Below, in pieces: positions 19,813 through 28,613 of a stretch of 64,000 bases of DNA. This stretch comes from Paracoccus sp. (in: a-proteobacteria) (GTDB taxonomy: Bacteria; Pseudomonadota; Alphaproteobacteria; Rhodobacterales; Rhodobacteraceae): contig NZ_JAUNTJ010000014.1 of NCBI RefSeq assembly GCF_030538755.1, positions 16,059 to 80,058 on the forward strand, written 5' to 3'. Within the stretch, counting starts at the first letter, position 1. Every line of letters begins with the position of its first letter. The notes under the pieces were generated by a model. That model saw nothing but the letters and a program-made list of their open reading frames with translations, ran no database searches and had not been told where the DNA came from. The position numbers and the translations under genes were made by a program.

Positions 19813-20946
19813 ATGAAATCCGCGTTGAGGGGCATTGCGGCACTGATGCTGTCCGCCGCACCAGTCGTGGCCGGCGGGCTTGAGCGTGCGCCCCAGTCCA
19901 TCGCCATCCTGTTCGAAGAAGGGAACTACGCCGAACTGGGCTTTGGCCGCGCCAAACCCAGCGTGTCGGGGCAGGATACGGCAATGTTCGGCGCCAGCAA
20001 TTTTGGCAATGTCAGCTCAGCGTATAATTTCTTCTCGCTGGGGTATAAGCACCAGTTTTCGCCGAATCTGTCGGCGGCGTTCATCATCGAACAGCCCTTT
20101 GGTGCCGACATCCTGTATCCGGCGGCCTCCATCGCGTTTGGCGGAACGGCTGTGACGGTCGATTCGACCACCTACACCGCGCTGCTGCGCTATAAATTCG
20201 ACAACAATTTCGGCGTTCACGGCGGCCTGCGGGGCAGCACGGCGGATGGCAGTGTGACGCTGGCCGGCATGGCCTATTCATCGCTCGACGGCTATAATGC
20301 CACGCTGGACAGCGACACCGGCTGGGGTTACGCCATCGGCGCAAGCTGGGAAAAACCGGAAATCGCCGCCCGCGTGTCGCTGACCTATAACTCGCCGATC
20401 ACGCATGATTTCCGCACGGTGGAAACGCTGGACGGCAACCCGATCAACCCGGCGGGGTCGTCCAATACCGAAATCGACACGCCGAAATCGTGGAACCTTG
20501 AGTTCCAGACCGGCGTCGCCCCGGATACGCTGGTGTTCGGCTCGATCCGCTGGGTGGAATGGTCGGCCTTCCGGGTTGAGCCGATCGTCTTTGCCAACAT
20601 GTCCAGCCCCTCGACCGGCCAGCCCCTGGGCAGCCTGGTCGAGCTTGAGGATTCGACCACCTACACCCTGGGCGTGGCGCGCAAGTTCACCGAAAACTGG
20701 TCGGGCGCTGCATCGTTCAGCTGGGAAAAATCGGGCAGCGATCTGGTGTCGCCGCTGGCACCGACGAACGGACGCCGGGGCATCACGCTGGCCGGGATCT
20801 ATACGCAGGACAACCTCAAGATCACGGCGGGGATCAACTATACCAAGCTGGGCGACTCGACCCCCTCAACGGCGGACACCGCGCGCGCGGTGGTGGCGGA
20901 TAATGATTTCGTCGGTGTCGGCATCAAGATCGGCTACAGCTTCTGA
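19813..20946 (+). CDS. FadL/OMPP1-type outer membrane protein
   Basis: 377 residues. A signal peptide (MKSALRGIAALMLSAAPVVAG) is followed by a 14-stranded beta-barrel-like sequence ending in a terminal phenylalanine (KIGYSF), the outer-membrane sorting signal. Alternating polar/aromatic strands and segments such as FFSLGYKHQFSPNLS and TYTLGVARKFTENWSG fit the FadL/TodX family, which admits hydrophobic compounds such as long-chain fatty acids. The start has a perfect GGGAGGAACGAG ribosome site. Monocistronic with its own terminator. Confidence 0.85.
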   Translation: MKSALRGIAALMLSAAPVVAGGLERAPQSIAILFEEGNYAELGFGRAKPSVSGQDTAMFGASNFGNVSSAYNFFSLGYKHQFSPNLSAAFIIEQPFGADILYPAASIAFGGTAVTVDSTTYTALLRYKFDNNFGVHGGLRGSTADGSVTLAGMAYSSLDGYNATLDSDTGWGYAIGASWEKPEIAARVSLTYNSPITHDFRTVETLDGNPINPAGSSNTEIDTPKSWNLEFQTGVAPDTLVFGSIRWVEWSAFRVEPIVFANMSSPSTGQPLGSLVELEDSTTYTLGVARKFTENWSGAASFSWEKSGSDLVSPLAPTNGRRGITLAGIYTQDNLKITAGINYTKLGDSTPSTADTARAVVADNDFVGVGIKIGYSF

Positions 20947-20989
20947 TCGCACGCCAACGTCCGGGCGGCCCCCCCGGCAACAGCAACGC

Positions 20990-21019
20990 AAGGCCCCGCC
21001 CGCGACGGCGGGGCCTTTT
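20990..21019 (+). terminator. Intrinsic terminator of the FadL-like gene
   Basis: An 11-bp stem (AAGGCCCCGCC / GGCGGGGCCTT) with a six-base loop runs into TTTT. Confidence 0.9.
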
Positions 21020-21131
21020 GCCTGCCGCGCCGCTGGTGTCACGCAGCCCCGTTGCCCGGCAGCACCCCTGCCCCTTTCCCCCGGACGCTCGCTGCACTAG
21101 ATTTCCGGCGCGGCGGCGAATGGGGCACGGC

Positions 21132-21995
21132 ATGATTTACGGCAGCGGGCAAGACTGGCGGGACGCCCAGAACAAACGGGTGGCGCTGTTTGGCATGTCG
21201 GGCCTTGGCAAGACCTATCTGTCGGCCATGCTGCGCGATACCGGCGACTGGTTCCACTATTCGGTCGATTATCGGATCGGCACCCGCTATATGGGCGAAC
21301 TGATCGCCGACAACTTCAAGCGCGAGGCGATGAAAGTGCCGTTTCTGCGCGAATTGCTGCTGTCGGATTCGGTCTATATCGGCAGCAATATCACCTTTGA
21401 TAACCTTGCGCCGCTGTCCACCTATCTGGGCAAACCCGGCAGCCCGACGCGCGGCGGCCTGCCCTTTGATGAATACTGCCTGCGCCAGCGACAGCACCGC
21501 GCGGCCGAAATCGCCAGCCTGCTGGACACCGGCCACTTCATCGCCCGCGCGCAGGATATTTACCGCATCCCGCATTTCGTCTGCGACACCGGCGGATCAA
21601 TCTGCGAGGTGGTGGACCCGGCAGACCCCGACGATCCCGTGCTGTCGGCACTGGAATCGGAATTGCTGCTGGTCTGGATTCAAGGCTCGGACGCCCATAC
21701 CGCCGAACTGGTGCGCCGCTTTGACCGCGCGCCCAAGCCGATGTATTACCAGCCCGAGTTTCTGGAAAAGGCGTGGGTGGCCTATCGGGTTGAAAACGGC
21801 CTGACCGAAGATCAGGTAAACCCCGACGATTTCATCCGCTGGACCTATTGGCGCGCCCTTGCGCATCGTCAGCCGCGCTATGCCGCCATGGCGCGCCGTG
21901 GCGTTACCGTGCTGGCCGAGGAGGTCGCCGAAACCCGGAATCTGGCTGATTTCATCGACCTGATCGCCCGCGCCATCGACCGCAAGAAAGACTGA
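21132..21995 (+). CDS. Orphan P-loop ATPase linked to metA
   Basis: 287 residues, family not recognised beyond a P-loop. Walker A GMSGLGKT is at residues 21-28. Further points are a basic-aromatic segment SVDYRIGTRYMGELIADNFK near 43, a possible Walker-B-like hydrophobic stretch ESELLLVWIQGSD near 180, and a conserved-looking C-terminal region DDFIRWTYWRALAHRQPRY. No signal peptide or membrane segment. It is followed by metA after three bases, then ppk2 and a TPM gene with four-base overlaps, so it is the first gene of a four-gene operon. The function may relate to nucleotide or sulfur amino-acid metabolism, but that is a guess. An ATG at 21120 is an alternative start. Confidence 0.75.
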   Translation: MIYGSGQDWRDAQNKRVALFGMSGLGKTYLSAMLRDTGDWFHYSVDYRIGTRYMGELIADNFKREAMKVPFLRELLLSDSVYIGSNITFDNLAPLSTYLGKPGSPTRGGLPFDEYCLRQRQHRAAEIASLLDTGHFIARAQDIYRIPHFVCDTGGSICEVVDPADPDDPVLSALESELLLVWIQGSDAHTAELVRRFDRAPKPMYYQPEFLEKAWVAYRVENGLTEDQVNPDDFIRWTYWRALAHRQPRYAAMARRGVTVLAEEVAETRNLADFIDLIARAIDRKKD

Positions 21996-21998
21996 TCC

Positions 21999-22931
21999 AT
22001 GCCTATTACCCTGCCCTCTGACCTGCCCGCCTTCGACATTCTGTCGCAGGAAGGGGTGATGGTGATGACGCCGGGGCGCGCGGCCATGCAGGACATCCGC
22101 CCGATCCGCATCGGCCTGCTGAACCTGATGCCGAAAAAGATCCAGACGGAAAACCAGTTCGCGCGACTGGTGGGGGCGACACCCTTGCAGATCGACTTTC
22201 AACTGATCCGCATGTCCGACCACGAAAGCCGCAACACCGCCGCCGACCACATGGCCAGCTTTTACCGCACCTTCCGCGAGGTCGAGGCGGCGGGCGAAAA
22301 GTTCGACGGCCTTATCATCACCGGCGCGCCGGTCGAAAAGCTGCCGTTCGAGCAGGTCACTTATTGGGACGAGCTGACCCGCGTCTTTGACTGGACGCAA
22401 AGCCATGTGCATTCGACCATGGGCGTCTGCTGGGGCGGCATGGCGATGGCGTGGCATTTCCACGGCCTGCCCAAGCATCTTTTGCCGCACAAGGCGTTCG
22501 GCTGTTTCCGGCATCACAATCTGGCCCCCGCCAGCCCCTATCTGCGCGGGTTTTCCGATGACGTGCTGATGCCGGTCAGCCGCTGGACCGAGGTGCGCCA
22601 GCCCGATGTTCAGGCCGCGCCGGGCCTGACAACCCTGCTGGGCAGCGAGGAAACCGGCCCCTGTCTGGTGCAGGACGCGGGCCACCGGGCGCTGTATGTG
22701 TTCAACCATCTGGAATATGATTCCACCACGCTGAAAGAGGAATACGACCGCGACGTAGCGGCGGGCAAACCGATCAACGTGCCGCTGAATTATTACCCGG
22801 ATGACGACCCGTCGCAGCCGCCTTCGAACCGTTGGCGCAGCCATGCGCATCTGCTTTACGGCAACTGGATCAACGAGATTTATCAGACCACATGGTTCGA
22901 CATGAACCGGATCGGGGAACCGCAGCCATGA
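21999..22931 (+). CDS. metA: Homoserine O-acyltransferase MetA, predicted acetyl-CoA specific
   Basis: 310 residues of the MetA family: [17 protein letters not shown] near 41, catalytic Cys144 in GVCWGG, and His237/Glu239 in NHLEYD. It activates homoserine for methionine synthesis. At the acyl-CoA specificity site (position 111 in E. coli numbering, glycine for succinyl-CoA, glutamate for acetyl-CoA) alignment by eye places Glu113 of [10 protein letters not shown], so this is probably homoserine O-acetyltransferase (MetAA) despite its succinyltransferase-like fold. It lies in an operon between the orphan ATPase and ppk2, and its stop overlaps the ppk2 start. No SAM-II riboswitch was found upstream. 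Confidence 0.95.
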   Translation: MPITLPSDLPAFDILSQEGVMVMTPGRAAMQDIRPIRIGLLNLMPKKIQTENQFARLVGATPLQIDFQLIRMSDHESRNTAADHMASFYRTFREVEAAGEKFDGLIITGAPVEKLPFEQVTYWDELTRVFDWTQSHVHSTMGVCWGGMAMAWHFHGLPKHLLPHKAFGCFRHHNLAPASPYLRGFSDDVLMPVSRWTEVRQPDVQAAPGLTTLLGSEETGPCLVQDAGHRALYVFNHLEYDSTTLKEEYDRDVAAGKPINVPLNYYPDDDPSQPPSNRWRSHAHLLYGNWINEIYQTTWFDMNRIGEPQP

Positions 22932-23806
22932 CCGAACAGACCATCCCCTATGTCGGCGACATTACCGCTTTTCTGGAAAAGGCGGCGCCCAAGGATCTTC
23001 GCAAGGCAATCGAGGGCGCGGGCAAGCGCGACATTCTGGACCCCGCCTATCCCTATGACCAAGAGATGGGCAAAGACGAATACAAACAGCGCATGGACGA
23101 ACTGCAATTGCAGCTGGTTCGGATGCTGTTTGACATCAACCACACCGGCAAGCGGCTGGTCGTCGTGTTCGAGGGGCGCGACGCTGCAGGCAAGGGCGGC
23201 ACGATCGAGGTGATGCGCGGCAATCTGAACCCGCGCAGCGCCTATATCGTCGCCCTGCCCAAACCGACCGAGCGCGAGGCCGGGCAGTGGTATTTCCAGC
23301 GTTATATCGACTGGCTGCCCGCTGCGGGCGAAATGGCGCTGTTTGACCGAAGCTGGTATAACCGCGGCGTGGTCGAGCGGGTGTTCGGCTTTTCCACCGC
23401 GCAGCAGCGGGACGCCTTTTTCCGGCAACTGCCTGCCTTTGAACAATCGCTGGTCGATGACGGCATTGTGCTGGTCAAGCTGTGGCTGAACGTGGGCCGC
23501 GCCGAACAGTTGCGCCGCTTTCTGGATCGCGAAAAAGACCCGCTGAAACAGTGGAAGCTGTCGGGCATCGACGTGAACGGCCTTGCCCTGTGGGATGAAT
23601 ACACCGCCGCAATTCAGGATACGCTGTCGCGCAGCCACTCGCCTCTGGCACCGTGGACGGTGATCCGCTCGGATGACAAGCGCCGCGCCCGGATCGCCGC
23701 GATCCAGACGGTGCTGAACGCGGTCGATTTCGCCGGCAAGGACGAAGCGATCATCGGCGCCCCCGACCCCGCGATCACCGGCGGGCCAGAGATCATCGGC
23801 GCATGA
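22928..23806 (+). CDS. ppk2: Polyphosphate kinase 2 (PPK2)
   Basis: 292 residues. Walker [10 protein letters not shown], the DRSWYNR Walker-B/lid segment and [16 protein letters not shown] define PPK2, which transfers phosphate between polyphosphate and nucleotides. Length and a single PPK2 domain fit class I, usually nucleoside diphosphate phosphorylation, though the class is not certain from sequence alone. The ATG overlaps the metA stop (ATGA), and the TPM gene overlaps its own end in the same way. Confidence 0.95.
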   Translation: MTEQTIPYVGDITAFLEKAAPKDLRKAIEGAGKRDILDPAYPYDQEMGKDEYKQRMDELQLQLVRMLFDINHTGKRLVVVFEGRDAAGKGGTIEVMRGNLNPRSAYIVALPKPTEREAGQWYFQRYIDWLPAAGEMALFDRSWYNRGVVERVFGFSTAQQRDAFFRQLPAFEQSLVDDGIVLVKLWLNVGRAEQLRRFLDREKDPLKQWKLSGIDVNGLALWDEYTAAIQDTLSRSHSPLAPWTVIRSDDKRRARIAAIQTVLNAVDFAGKDEAIIGAPDPAITGGPEIIGA

Positions 23807-24657
23807 TCCGCGCGGCAATCCTGTGGGTGGCCCTGTCCCTGCCCGTGGCGGCGCAGGGTCTGCCCGACTGGCAGCACACCAGCATCAACGACTTCGCCGC
23901 CGTGCTGAGCGCCGAGGATACGCAGATTCTGGATCAGGCGCTGATCGCCCTGCATGACGGCACCGGCGTTCAGGGCACCGTCGTCACGCTGAGCGACCGC
24001 GCCCGCTATGGCGGTTCAGACGGGCTAGAGCCGTTCGCGACCCGGCTGTTCAACCACTGGGGCGTCGGCGATGCGGAACGCAACGACGGCTTCATGGTGC
24101 TGCTGCTGACCGACGACCGCGAGGTGCGGATCGAACTGGGCGCGGGCTATCCGGCGGCGGCTGATCGCGTGGCCGGGCAGATCATCGACGACACCATGCT
24201 GCCCGATTTCCGCGCCGGGAACATGTCGCGCGGTGTGCGGGAAGGAACGCTGGACGTCATCCAAAGGATCGCGCGGCCTCATGCAGCGGGCGAGCAGGTC
24301 GCGCCGTCGCGCGACGGGCTGGGCTGGCTGATCCCGGCGGGGGTGTTTGCCTTCTTTGGCTTTGTCATCGTGCAGATCGGGCGGGGGCTGATCGGTAACC
24401 TGCTGCGCGCCCGTCAGCCCTGCCCGCAATGCGGCGGTGCCGGGCTGATGCAGGAAAGCGAAACCGTGGGCGACGCCCTGCCCGGCGGCACCCCCACAAC
24501 GCGCCGGGTCATCTGGCGGCGCTGCACCCGCTGCGGCTGGACCAGCCCGCGCGAAACCCGGTCATCGCCGGTGTCCTCACCCAGACCACGGCGCAGCCGG
24601 GGCGGCGGCTTTGGCGGCGGGCGATCATCGGGCGGCGGCGCTTCGGGGCGCTGGTAA
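23803..24657 (+). CDS. TPM-domain (YgcG-like) exported protein with membrane anchor and zinc ribbon
   Basis: 284 residues: signal peptide ([13 protein letters not shown]), TPM domain (about 20-150; [16 protein letters not shown] and [23 protein letters not shown]), one membrane helix ([18 protein letters not shown]), then a cytoplasmic CxxC-CxxC zinc ribbon (CPQCGG...CTRCGW) and a Gly/Ser/Arg-rich tail ending [11 protein letters not shown] proteins are linked to photosystem repair in plants and are of unclear role in bacteria; some show phosphatase activity. The four-base overlap with ppk2 suggests coordinate synthesis. Confidence 0.85.
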   Translation: MIRAAILWVALSLPVAAQGLPDWQHTSINDFAAVLSAEDTQILDQALIALHDGTGVQGTVVTLSDRARYGGSDGLEPFATRLFNHWGVGDAERNDGFMVLLLTDDREVRIELGAGYPAAADRVAGQIIDDTMLPDFRAGNMSRGVREGTLDVIQRIARPHAAGEQVAPSRDGLGWLIPAGVFAFFGFVIVQIGRGLIGNLLRARQPCPQCGGAGLMQESETVGDALPGGTPTTRRVIWRRCTRCGWTSPRETRSSPVSSPRPRRSRGGGFGGGRSSGGGASGRW

Positions 24658-24675
24658 TTTTCAAGGGAGAGAGAC

Positions 24676-25419
24676 ATGGAACTGAGCAAGACACGCGCCA
24701 TCATCACCGGCGGCGCATCCGGCCTTGGCGCGGCAACGGCAGAATATTTCCGCAAGATGGGCGCACAGATCATGGTGCTGGACCACGATCCCAAGGGCGC
24801 GGCCTTTGCCGACAGTATCGGCGCGGGCTTTGCCGAAACCGATGTGACCGACGAAACCAGCGTGCAGGCCGCGATCAAGGCCGCCACCGAACGGATGGGT
24901 GGCATCGACGCCTGCGTGAACTGCGCGGGCATCGTGATCGGCGAGAAAACCGTGGGCCGTGACGGCGCGCACAAGCTGGACAGCTTTCGCCGCGTGATCG
25001 AGGTGAACCTGATCGGCACCTTCAACGTGCTGCGTCTGGCGGCCGAGGCGATGTCGGCGAACCCAGGCCCCGAACGCGGCGTCATCGTCAACACCGCCAG
25101 CATCGCCGCCTTTGACGGTCAGGCGGGTCAGGCCGCCTATGCCGCATCCAAGGCCGCCATCGCCGGGATGAGCCTGCCCATCGCCCGCGATCTGGCCCGC
25201 AACGGCATCCGCGTCTGCGCCATCGCACCGGGCACCTTTGGCACGCCGATGCTGCGCAGCCTGCCGCAGGATGTGCAGGATTCGCTGGCCGCCGAAGTGA
25301 CCTTCCCCAAACGTCTGGGCGAACCCGAAGAATATGCCCGGCTGGCCGCCTTCATCATCGAATCCGGTTACATGAACGGCGAAACCGTGCGGCTGGACGG
25401 CGCGCTGCGGATGCGCTGA
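24676..25419 (+). CDS. Short-chain dehydrogenase, 3-hydroxyacyl-CoA dehydrogenase type 2-like
   Basis: 247 residues. SDR cofactor motif TGGASGLG near residue 12, LDHDPKG after beta-2 (Asp favours NAD+), CVNCAG near 80, active-site serine in VNTASIAAFDG and the pair in AAYAASKAAIAGM. The C-terminal half (GTPMLRSLPQDVQDSL and FPKRLGEPEEYARL) resembles human HSD17B10-type enzymes that oxidise 2-methyl-3-hydroxybutyryl-CoA and similar thioesters. It has a good ribosome site (AGGGAGAGAG) 19 bases after the TPM gene. A role in branched-chain or fatty acyl-CoA oxidation is likely but not proven. Confidence 0.85.
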   Translation: MELSKTRAIITGGASGLGAATAEYFRKMGAQIMVLDHDPKGAAFADSIGAGFAETDVTDETSVQAAIKAATERMGGIDACVNCAGIVIGEKTVGRDGAHKLDSFRRVIEVNLIGTFNVLRLAAEAMSANPGPERGVIVNTASIAAFDGQAGQAAYAASKAAIAGMSLPIARDLARNGIRVCAIAPGTFGTPMLRSLPQDVQDSLAAEVTFPKRLGEPEEYARLAAFIIESGYMNGETVRLDGALRMR

Positions 25420-25503
25420 CCGGCCCCCGGATGCCGCAGTATCACCCTTGCGCGGCATCCGGCCCACCAGTAGCGTCAGGCTCAAAGAACACACGGAGGT
25501 TCC

Positions 25504-26550
25504 ATGAAACTGCGCCATCTTTGCCTGACCTCGGCCTTGGCCGCGCTGACCGCGCCCGCCTTTGCCGCCGACCCCGAACTGACGGTCTTTGACTGGGCCG
25601 GCTTCGAGGAGCCTGACATCTATCCCGCCTATATCGAAAAGCACGGCACCGGCCCGACCTTCGCCTTTTACGGCAATGATGACGAGGCATTTCAGAAACT
25701 GGCATCAGGGTTCCGGGCCGATGTGGCGCATCCGTGCAGCCAGATGGTGTCGAAATACCGCGACGCCGGCCTGATCGAGCCTTGGGACGTGTCGCGCATC
25801 CCCGAATTTGACAACATCGACTCGCGTTTTCTGGAATCAACGGTCATCAGGGATGACGAAGGCGTGTGGTATATCCCCGCCGACTGGGGCGTAACCGCCG
25901 TTGCCTATTCCAACGAAAAAGTCCCGGCCGAGGATGTGTCCACGCTGCAAGTGTTCGTGAACCCCGACTATCAGGGCCGCACCTCGCTGCCCGATTCGTC
26001 GGATGACGTGTGGGCACTGGCCTATCTGGCCACCGGCACCACCGATTGGGACGATGTGACGGACGAGGAATTCACCAGGGCCGCCGACTGGTTGCGGCAG
26101 GCGCATCAGAACGTATCGGCCTATTGGGCTGACCCGGCGCAGATGACGCAGATCATGGCATCCGGGGCCGCCGATGTGGCGTGGTCGTGGAACGATGGCG
26201 TGGTTTACCTGCGCGACGACAATTACGATGTCGGCTTTCAGCGCGAAGCGACCGAGGGCAGCTCGACCTTTTACTGCGGCTGGGTGAACCTGAAGAACGC
26301 TCCGGGCAGCGAAGACAAGGCGTATGATTTCATCAACGCCTGGATCGCCCCCGAGGCCGCGCGCGGCCTGTATGACAAGATCGGCTATGGCTCTACCAAC
26401 AATCGCGGCATGGAAACCCTGTCGGCCGAGGAACTGGAACACGCGGGCCTGTCGTCCATCGACGTGCCGATTCTGGCCCAGACCCCGAACGACCCGGAAC
26501 AGCGCCAGCGGCAACTGGCCGAATTTGAACGCATCAAGGCCGGGTTCTGA
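25504..26550 (+). CDS. Periplasmic binding protein, polyamine PotD/PotF-like
   Basis: 348 residues. A signal peptide (LTSALAALTAPAFAAD) is followed by a two-lobed solute-binding protein: LTVFDWAGFEEPDIYPAYIEKHG, then a domain with AQMTQIMASGAADVAWSWNDGV and FINAWIAPEAARGLYDKIGYG. The fold and motifs resemble spermidine/putrescine binding proteins. No ABC permease or ATPase gene is adjacent, so it must pair with components elsewhere or act as an orphan receptor. A strong ribosome site (ACGGAGGTTCC) precedes the ATG. Confidence 0.85.
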   Translation: MKLRHLCLTSALAALTAPAFAADPELTVFDWAGFEEPDIYPAYIEKHGTGPTFAFYGNDDEAFQKLASGFRADVAHPCSQMVSKYRDAGLIEPWDVSRIPEFDNIDSRFLESTVIRDDEGVWYIPADWGVTAVAYSNEKVPAEDVSTLQVFVNPDYQGRTSLPDSSDDVWALAYLATGTTDWDDVTDEEFTRAADWLRQAHQNVSAYWADPAQMTQIMASGAADVAWSWNDGVVYLRDDNYDVGFQREATEGSSTFYCGWVNLKNAPGSEDKAYDFINAWIAPEAARGLYDKIGYGSTNNRGMETLSAEELEHAGLSSIDVPILAQTPNDPEQRQRQLAEFERIKAGF

Positions 26551-26555
26551 AACGA

Positions 26556-26584
26556 CAAAGGGCACCCTTGCCGGGCGCCCTTTT
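26556..26584. terminator. Convergent terminator between PotD-like and PepSY genes
   Basis: AAAGGGC(A)CCC / GGG(C)GCCCTTT hairpin with one mismatch and TTTT on the plus side, AAAG on the other. It can serve both converging genes. Confidence 0.65.
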
Positions 26585-26602
26585 CACCCTTGGCGGGAGT
26601 GA

Positions 26603-26866
26603 TTAGCGGTTTTCGCCCGTCACCGGGTCCAGCCGCAGATCGACCTTGGCACCAGCGGTGGTGCGGTATTCGACGTCCCAATAGCCGTCATCATCCCAAT
26701 CGACTTCCTTGATATAGGCCAGTTCGGCACCGGCCTGATTTTCGATCAGCGCCACAACGTCGGACAGCTTCATCGAACCGGCGGGCGGCGCGGTGTCAGC
26801 AAAGGCCGTGCCCGCGATCAGAGTGGCCGGAATGGCGGCAGCGGCAAAAATCTTGACAAACGACAT
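26603..26866 (-). CDS. Small periplasmic PepSY-domain protein
   Basis: 87 residues. A signal peptide ending AGTAFAD is followed by one PepSY-like domain (MKLSDVVALIENQ...YIKEVDWDDDGYWDVEYRT...DLRLDPVTGE). Acidic. PepSY domains often bind or inhibit peptidases or sense the envelope; the exact role is unknown. Clear ribosome site (GAAAGGAAGACATC). It points away from ssrA and converges with the PotD-like gene. Confidence 0.8.
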   Translation of the reverse strand: MSFVKIFAAAAIPATLIAGTAFADTAPPAGSMKLSDVVALIENQAGAELAYIKEVDWDDDGYWDVEYRTTAGAKVDLRLDPVTGENR

Positions 26867-26950
26867 GATGTCTTCCTTTCAGTCTTAATGACCCGCCGTT
26901 AACGCATCACCAGCCGGGATATTCCATCTGATGTTCCATCCGCCCGACCC

Positions 26951-26979
26951 TTGCGCGGAAACACGCTGCGCCCTATGTT
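26951..26979 (+). promoter_or_regulatory. Predicted sigma-70-type promoter of ssrA
   Basis: TTGCGC at 26951-26956 and TATGTT at 26974-26979, spaced by 17 bases, just ahead of the tmRNA acceptor piece. This would start transcription near 26986. Confidence 0.5.
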
Positions 26980-26985
26980 GGGTCT

Positions 26986-27303
26986 GTTCGGGGCAACCCG
27001 GACTATGGACATAAACGCGCAGGTAATAAGCGGATCGGACCCGGGGGCGGTACCCGGCGGCTCCACCAGATCACCCTCGTTGGGGGAACATGGGGCCGAA
27101 ACAGGATCGACGAACGTCTAAAGCTGTTTGCTTTGTCTCGGTGAGCTACCACCGTTATCGGTGCAAAATGTACAGTTGCCAACGACAACCGTGCTCCGGT
27201 CGCTCTGGCTGCGTAAGCAGCTCGAAAGACCGAAACTTAAGTCCTTACGCCTAGCAGCCTAAGGCGGGGTCCGCAGGAACCTGGCAACAGAATCCTGCAC
27301 CTT
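26986..27303 (+). ncRNA. ssrA: Circularly permuted two-piece tmRNA
   Basis: The gene is permuted as in other alphaproteobacteria. The acceptor piece (about 26986-27068) comes first and ends T arm CCGGG-GGCGGTA-CCCGG, CGGCTCC and encoded ACCA. A spacer of 23 bases is removed. The coding piece begins at 27092 with GGGGCCG, which pairs with CGGCTCC (one G-U) to form the acceptor stem. The tag frame at 27178-27216 encodes ANDNRAPVALAA and a TAA, with the hydrophobic ALAA end recognised by ClpXP. Hairpins after the tag to about 27300 fit pseudoknots. It rescues stalled ribosomes and marks products for degradation. The outer ends are approximate. sspB lies directly downstream. Confidence 0.95.
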
Positions 27304-27448
27304 TCCCCCGTATTTGCGCCCCTGCCCGCCACGTTCGCGTGACGTTCCGCGCCCATTATGTGCATACATATTTCACCTGCAATCCGCCCCTTTTCAATCG
27401 CAGCCACATGCCTATGCTGGCGCAAGGATTTTCAACCGGGGGAACGGG

Positions 27449-27913
27449 ATGACGCGCGGAATCGATTATGGCAGCATGATGCATCGGGCGATGCAGGGCC
27501 TGATCGCAGATGTGCTGCGGGGCGTCGCGCAGAACGGCCTGCCGGGGGAACACCACTTCTTTATCACCTTCGACACCCGCGACGAAGGCGTGCAGATCGC
27601 CGACTGGCTGCATGAGCGTTACCCCGACGAAATGACCATCGTTATCCAGCACTGGTTTGAAAACCTCAGCGTCGATGACGAAGGCTTTACCGTCACGCTG
27701 AACTTTGGCAACTCGCCCGAGCCGCTGCGCATTCCCTTTGACGCGGTGCGGACCTTTGTCGATCCCTCGGTCGAATTCGGCCTGCGATTCGAGACGCAGG
27801 AACCTGACGAGGACGACAGCGAAGACGAAGAACCCGCCCCCGTTGACGACACCCCCGACGATACGCCCAAAGGCGGCGGCGAGGTTGTCAGCCTGGACAA
27901 GTGGCGGAAATAG
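27449..27913 (+). CDS. sspB: SspB-type ClpXP adaptor
   Basis: 154 residues from MTRGIDYGSMMHRAMQGLIADVL. The core (HHFFITFDTRDEGVQIADWL, MTIVIQHWFENL, GFTVTLNFGNSPEPLRIPFDAVRTFVDPS) matches the SspB-alpha fold that binds ssrA tags. A long acidic linker (about 117-145) leads to the short C-terminal basic motif VVSLDKWRK expected to dock on ClpX. It delivers tmRNA-tagged proteins to ClpXP. The start is chosen by family and by GGGGGAAC upstream. It is encoded about 145 bases after ssrA, a striking functional pairing. Confidence 0.93.
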   Translation: MTRGIDYGSMMHRAMQGLIADVLRGVAQNGLPGEHHFFITFDTRDEGVQIADWLHERYPDEMTIVIQHWFENLSVDDEGFTVTLNFGNSPEPLRIPFDAVRTFVDPSVEFGLRFETQEPDEDDSEDEEPAPVDDTPDDTPKGGGEVVSLDKWRK

Positions 27914-27978
27914 CCCGTCACACCCCTGTCACCCGGCTGCGATAGCCCTGATGCGACACTGTTGCAAAAGGATCATCA

Positions 27979-28527
27979 ATGTCGGATCTCGGCCTGTTTC
28001 TGACCCAGTTCATCCGCCGTCCTTCTGAAATCCGTGCCGTGGTGCCAACCGGCCGTGCCGCCGCGCGAGAAATGGCGCGCGTCATCCGCCCCGACATGCC
28101 CGCCGTGGCGGAAATCGGCGCGGGCACCGGCACCATCACCCGCGCTATCCTGAACCGCGGCCTGCCCCCCGCCGCGCTGGAATTGTATGAACTGAACGCC
28201 GCCTTTTGCGACCGCCTGCGGCAATTGTTCCCCGGCACCCGCGTCCACAACCTGCCCGCACAGGAAATGGTGAACGTGGGGCGGCGCGATCTGGATGCGG
28301 TGATTTCCGGTGTGCCGGTGCTGGCCCTGCCCGACGACATCCAGACCGCCATCATCGGTGCCGCGCTGAGCATGATGCGCCCCGGCGCGCCGTTCGTGCA
28401 GATCACCTATGGCCCGAACCCGCCACTGTCCGAGAGTGTGCGCAACCGTTTCGGGCTGCGCCATGACAAAAGCCCGCGCATCTGGGCCAACCTGCCCCCG
28501 GCGCAGGTCTATGTGTTTCACCAGTAA
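27979..28527 (+). CDS. pmtA: Phospholipid N-methyltransferase, PmtA-like
   Basis: 182 residues. The N-terminus MSDLGLFLTQFIRRPSEIRAVVPT and the SAM-binding motif VAEIGAGTGTITRAIL are characteristic of the Rhodobacter/Sinorhizobium PmtA group related to KsgA. It methylates phosphatidylethanolamine toward phosphatidylcholine at the inner membrane. A distinct Rhodobacter-type versus rRNA-dimethylase identity is settled by the short length and PmtA-like start. Ribosome site AAAGGATC. Same direction as sspB and fumC. Confidence 0.8.
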   Translation: MSDLGLFLTQFIRRPSEIRAVVPTGRAAAREMARVIRPDMPAVAEIGAGTGTITRAILNRGLPPAALELYELNAAFCDRLRQLFPGTRVHNLPAQEMVNVGRRDLDAVISGVPVLALPDDIQTAIIGAALSMMRPGAPFVQITYGPNPPLSESVRNRFGLRHDKSPRIWANLPPAQVYVFHQ

Positions 28528-28613
28528 GGAACTGTTCAGCATACCATCGCATACTGATTGCGAATCCACCCTTCAACGGCTAAAACCCGGCGAAACCGTA
28601 AGGGAGCGATGCC

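Noticed and set aside
20947-21998. SAM-II riboswitch, often found ahead of metA in alphaproteobacteria
   Set aside because: Neither the leader of the ATPase gene nor the three-base gap before metA shows the SAM-II consensus.
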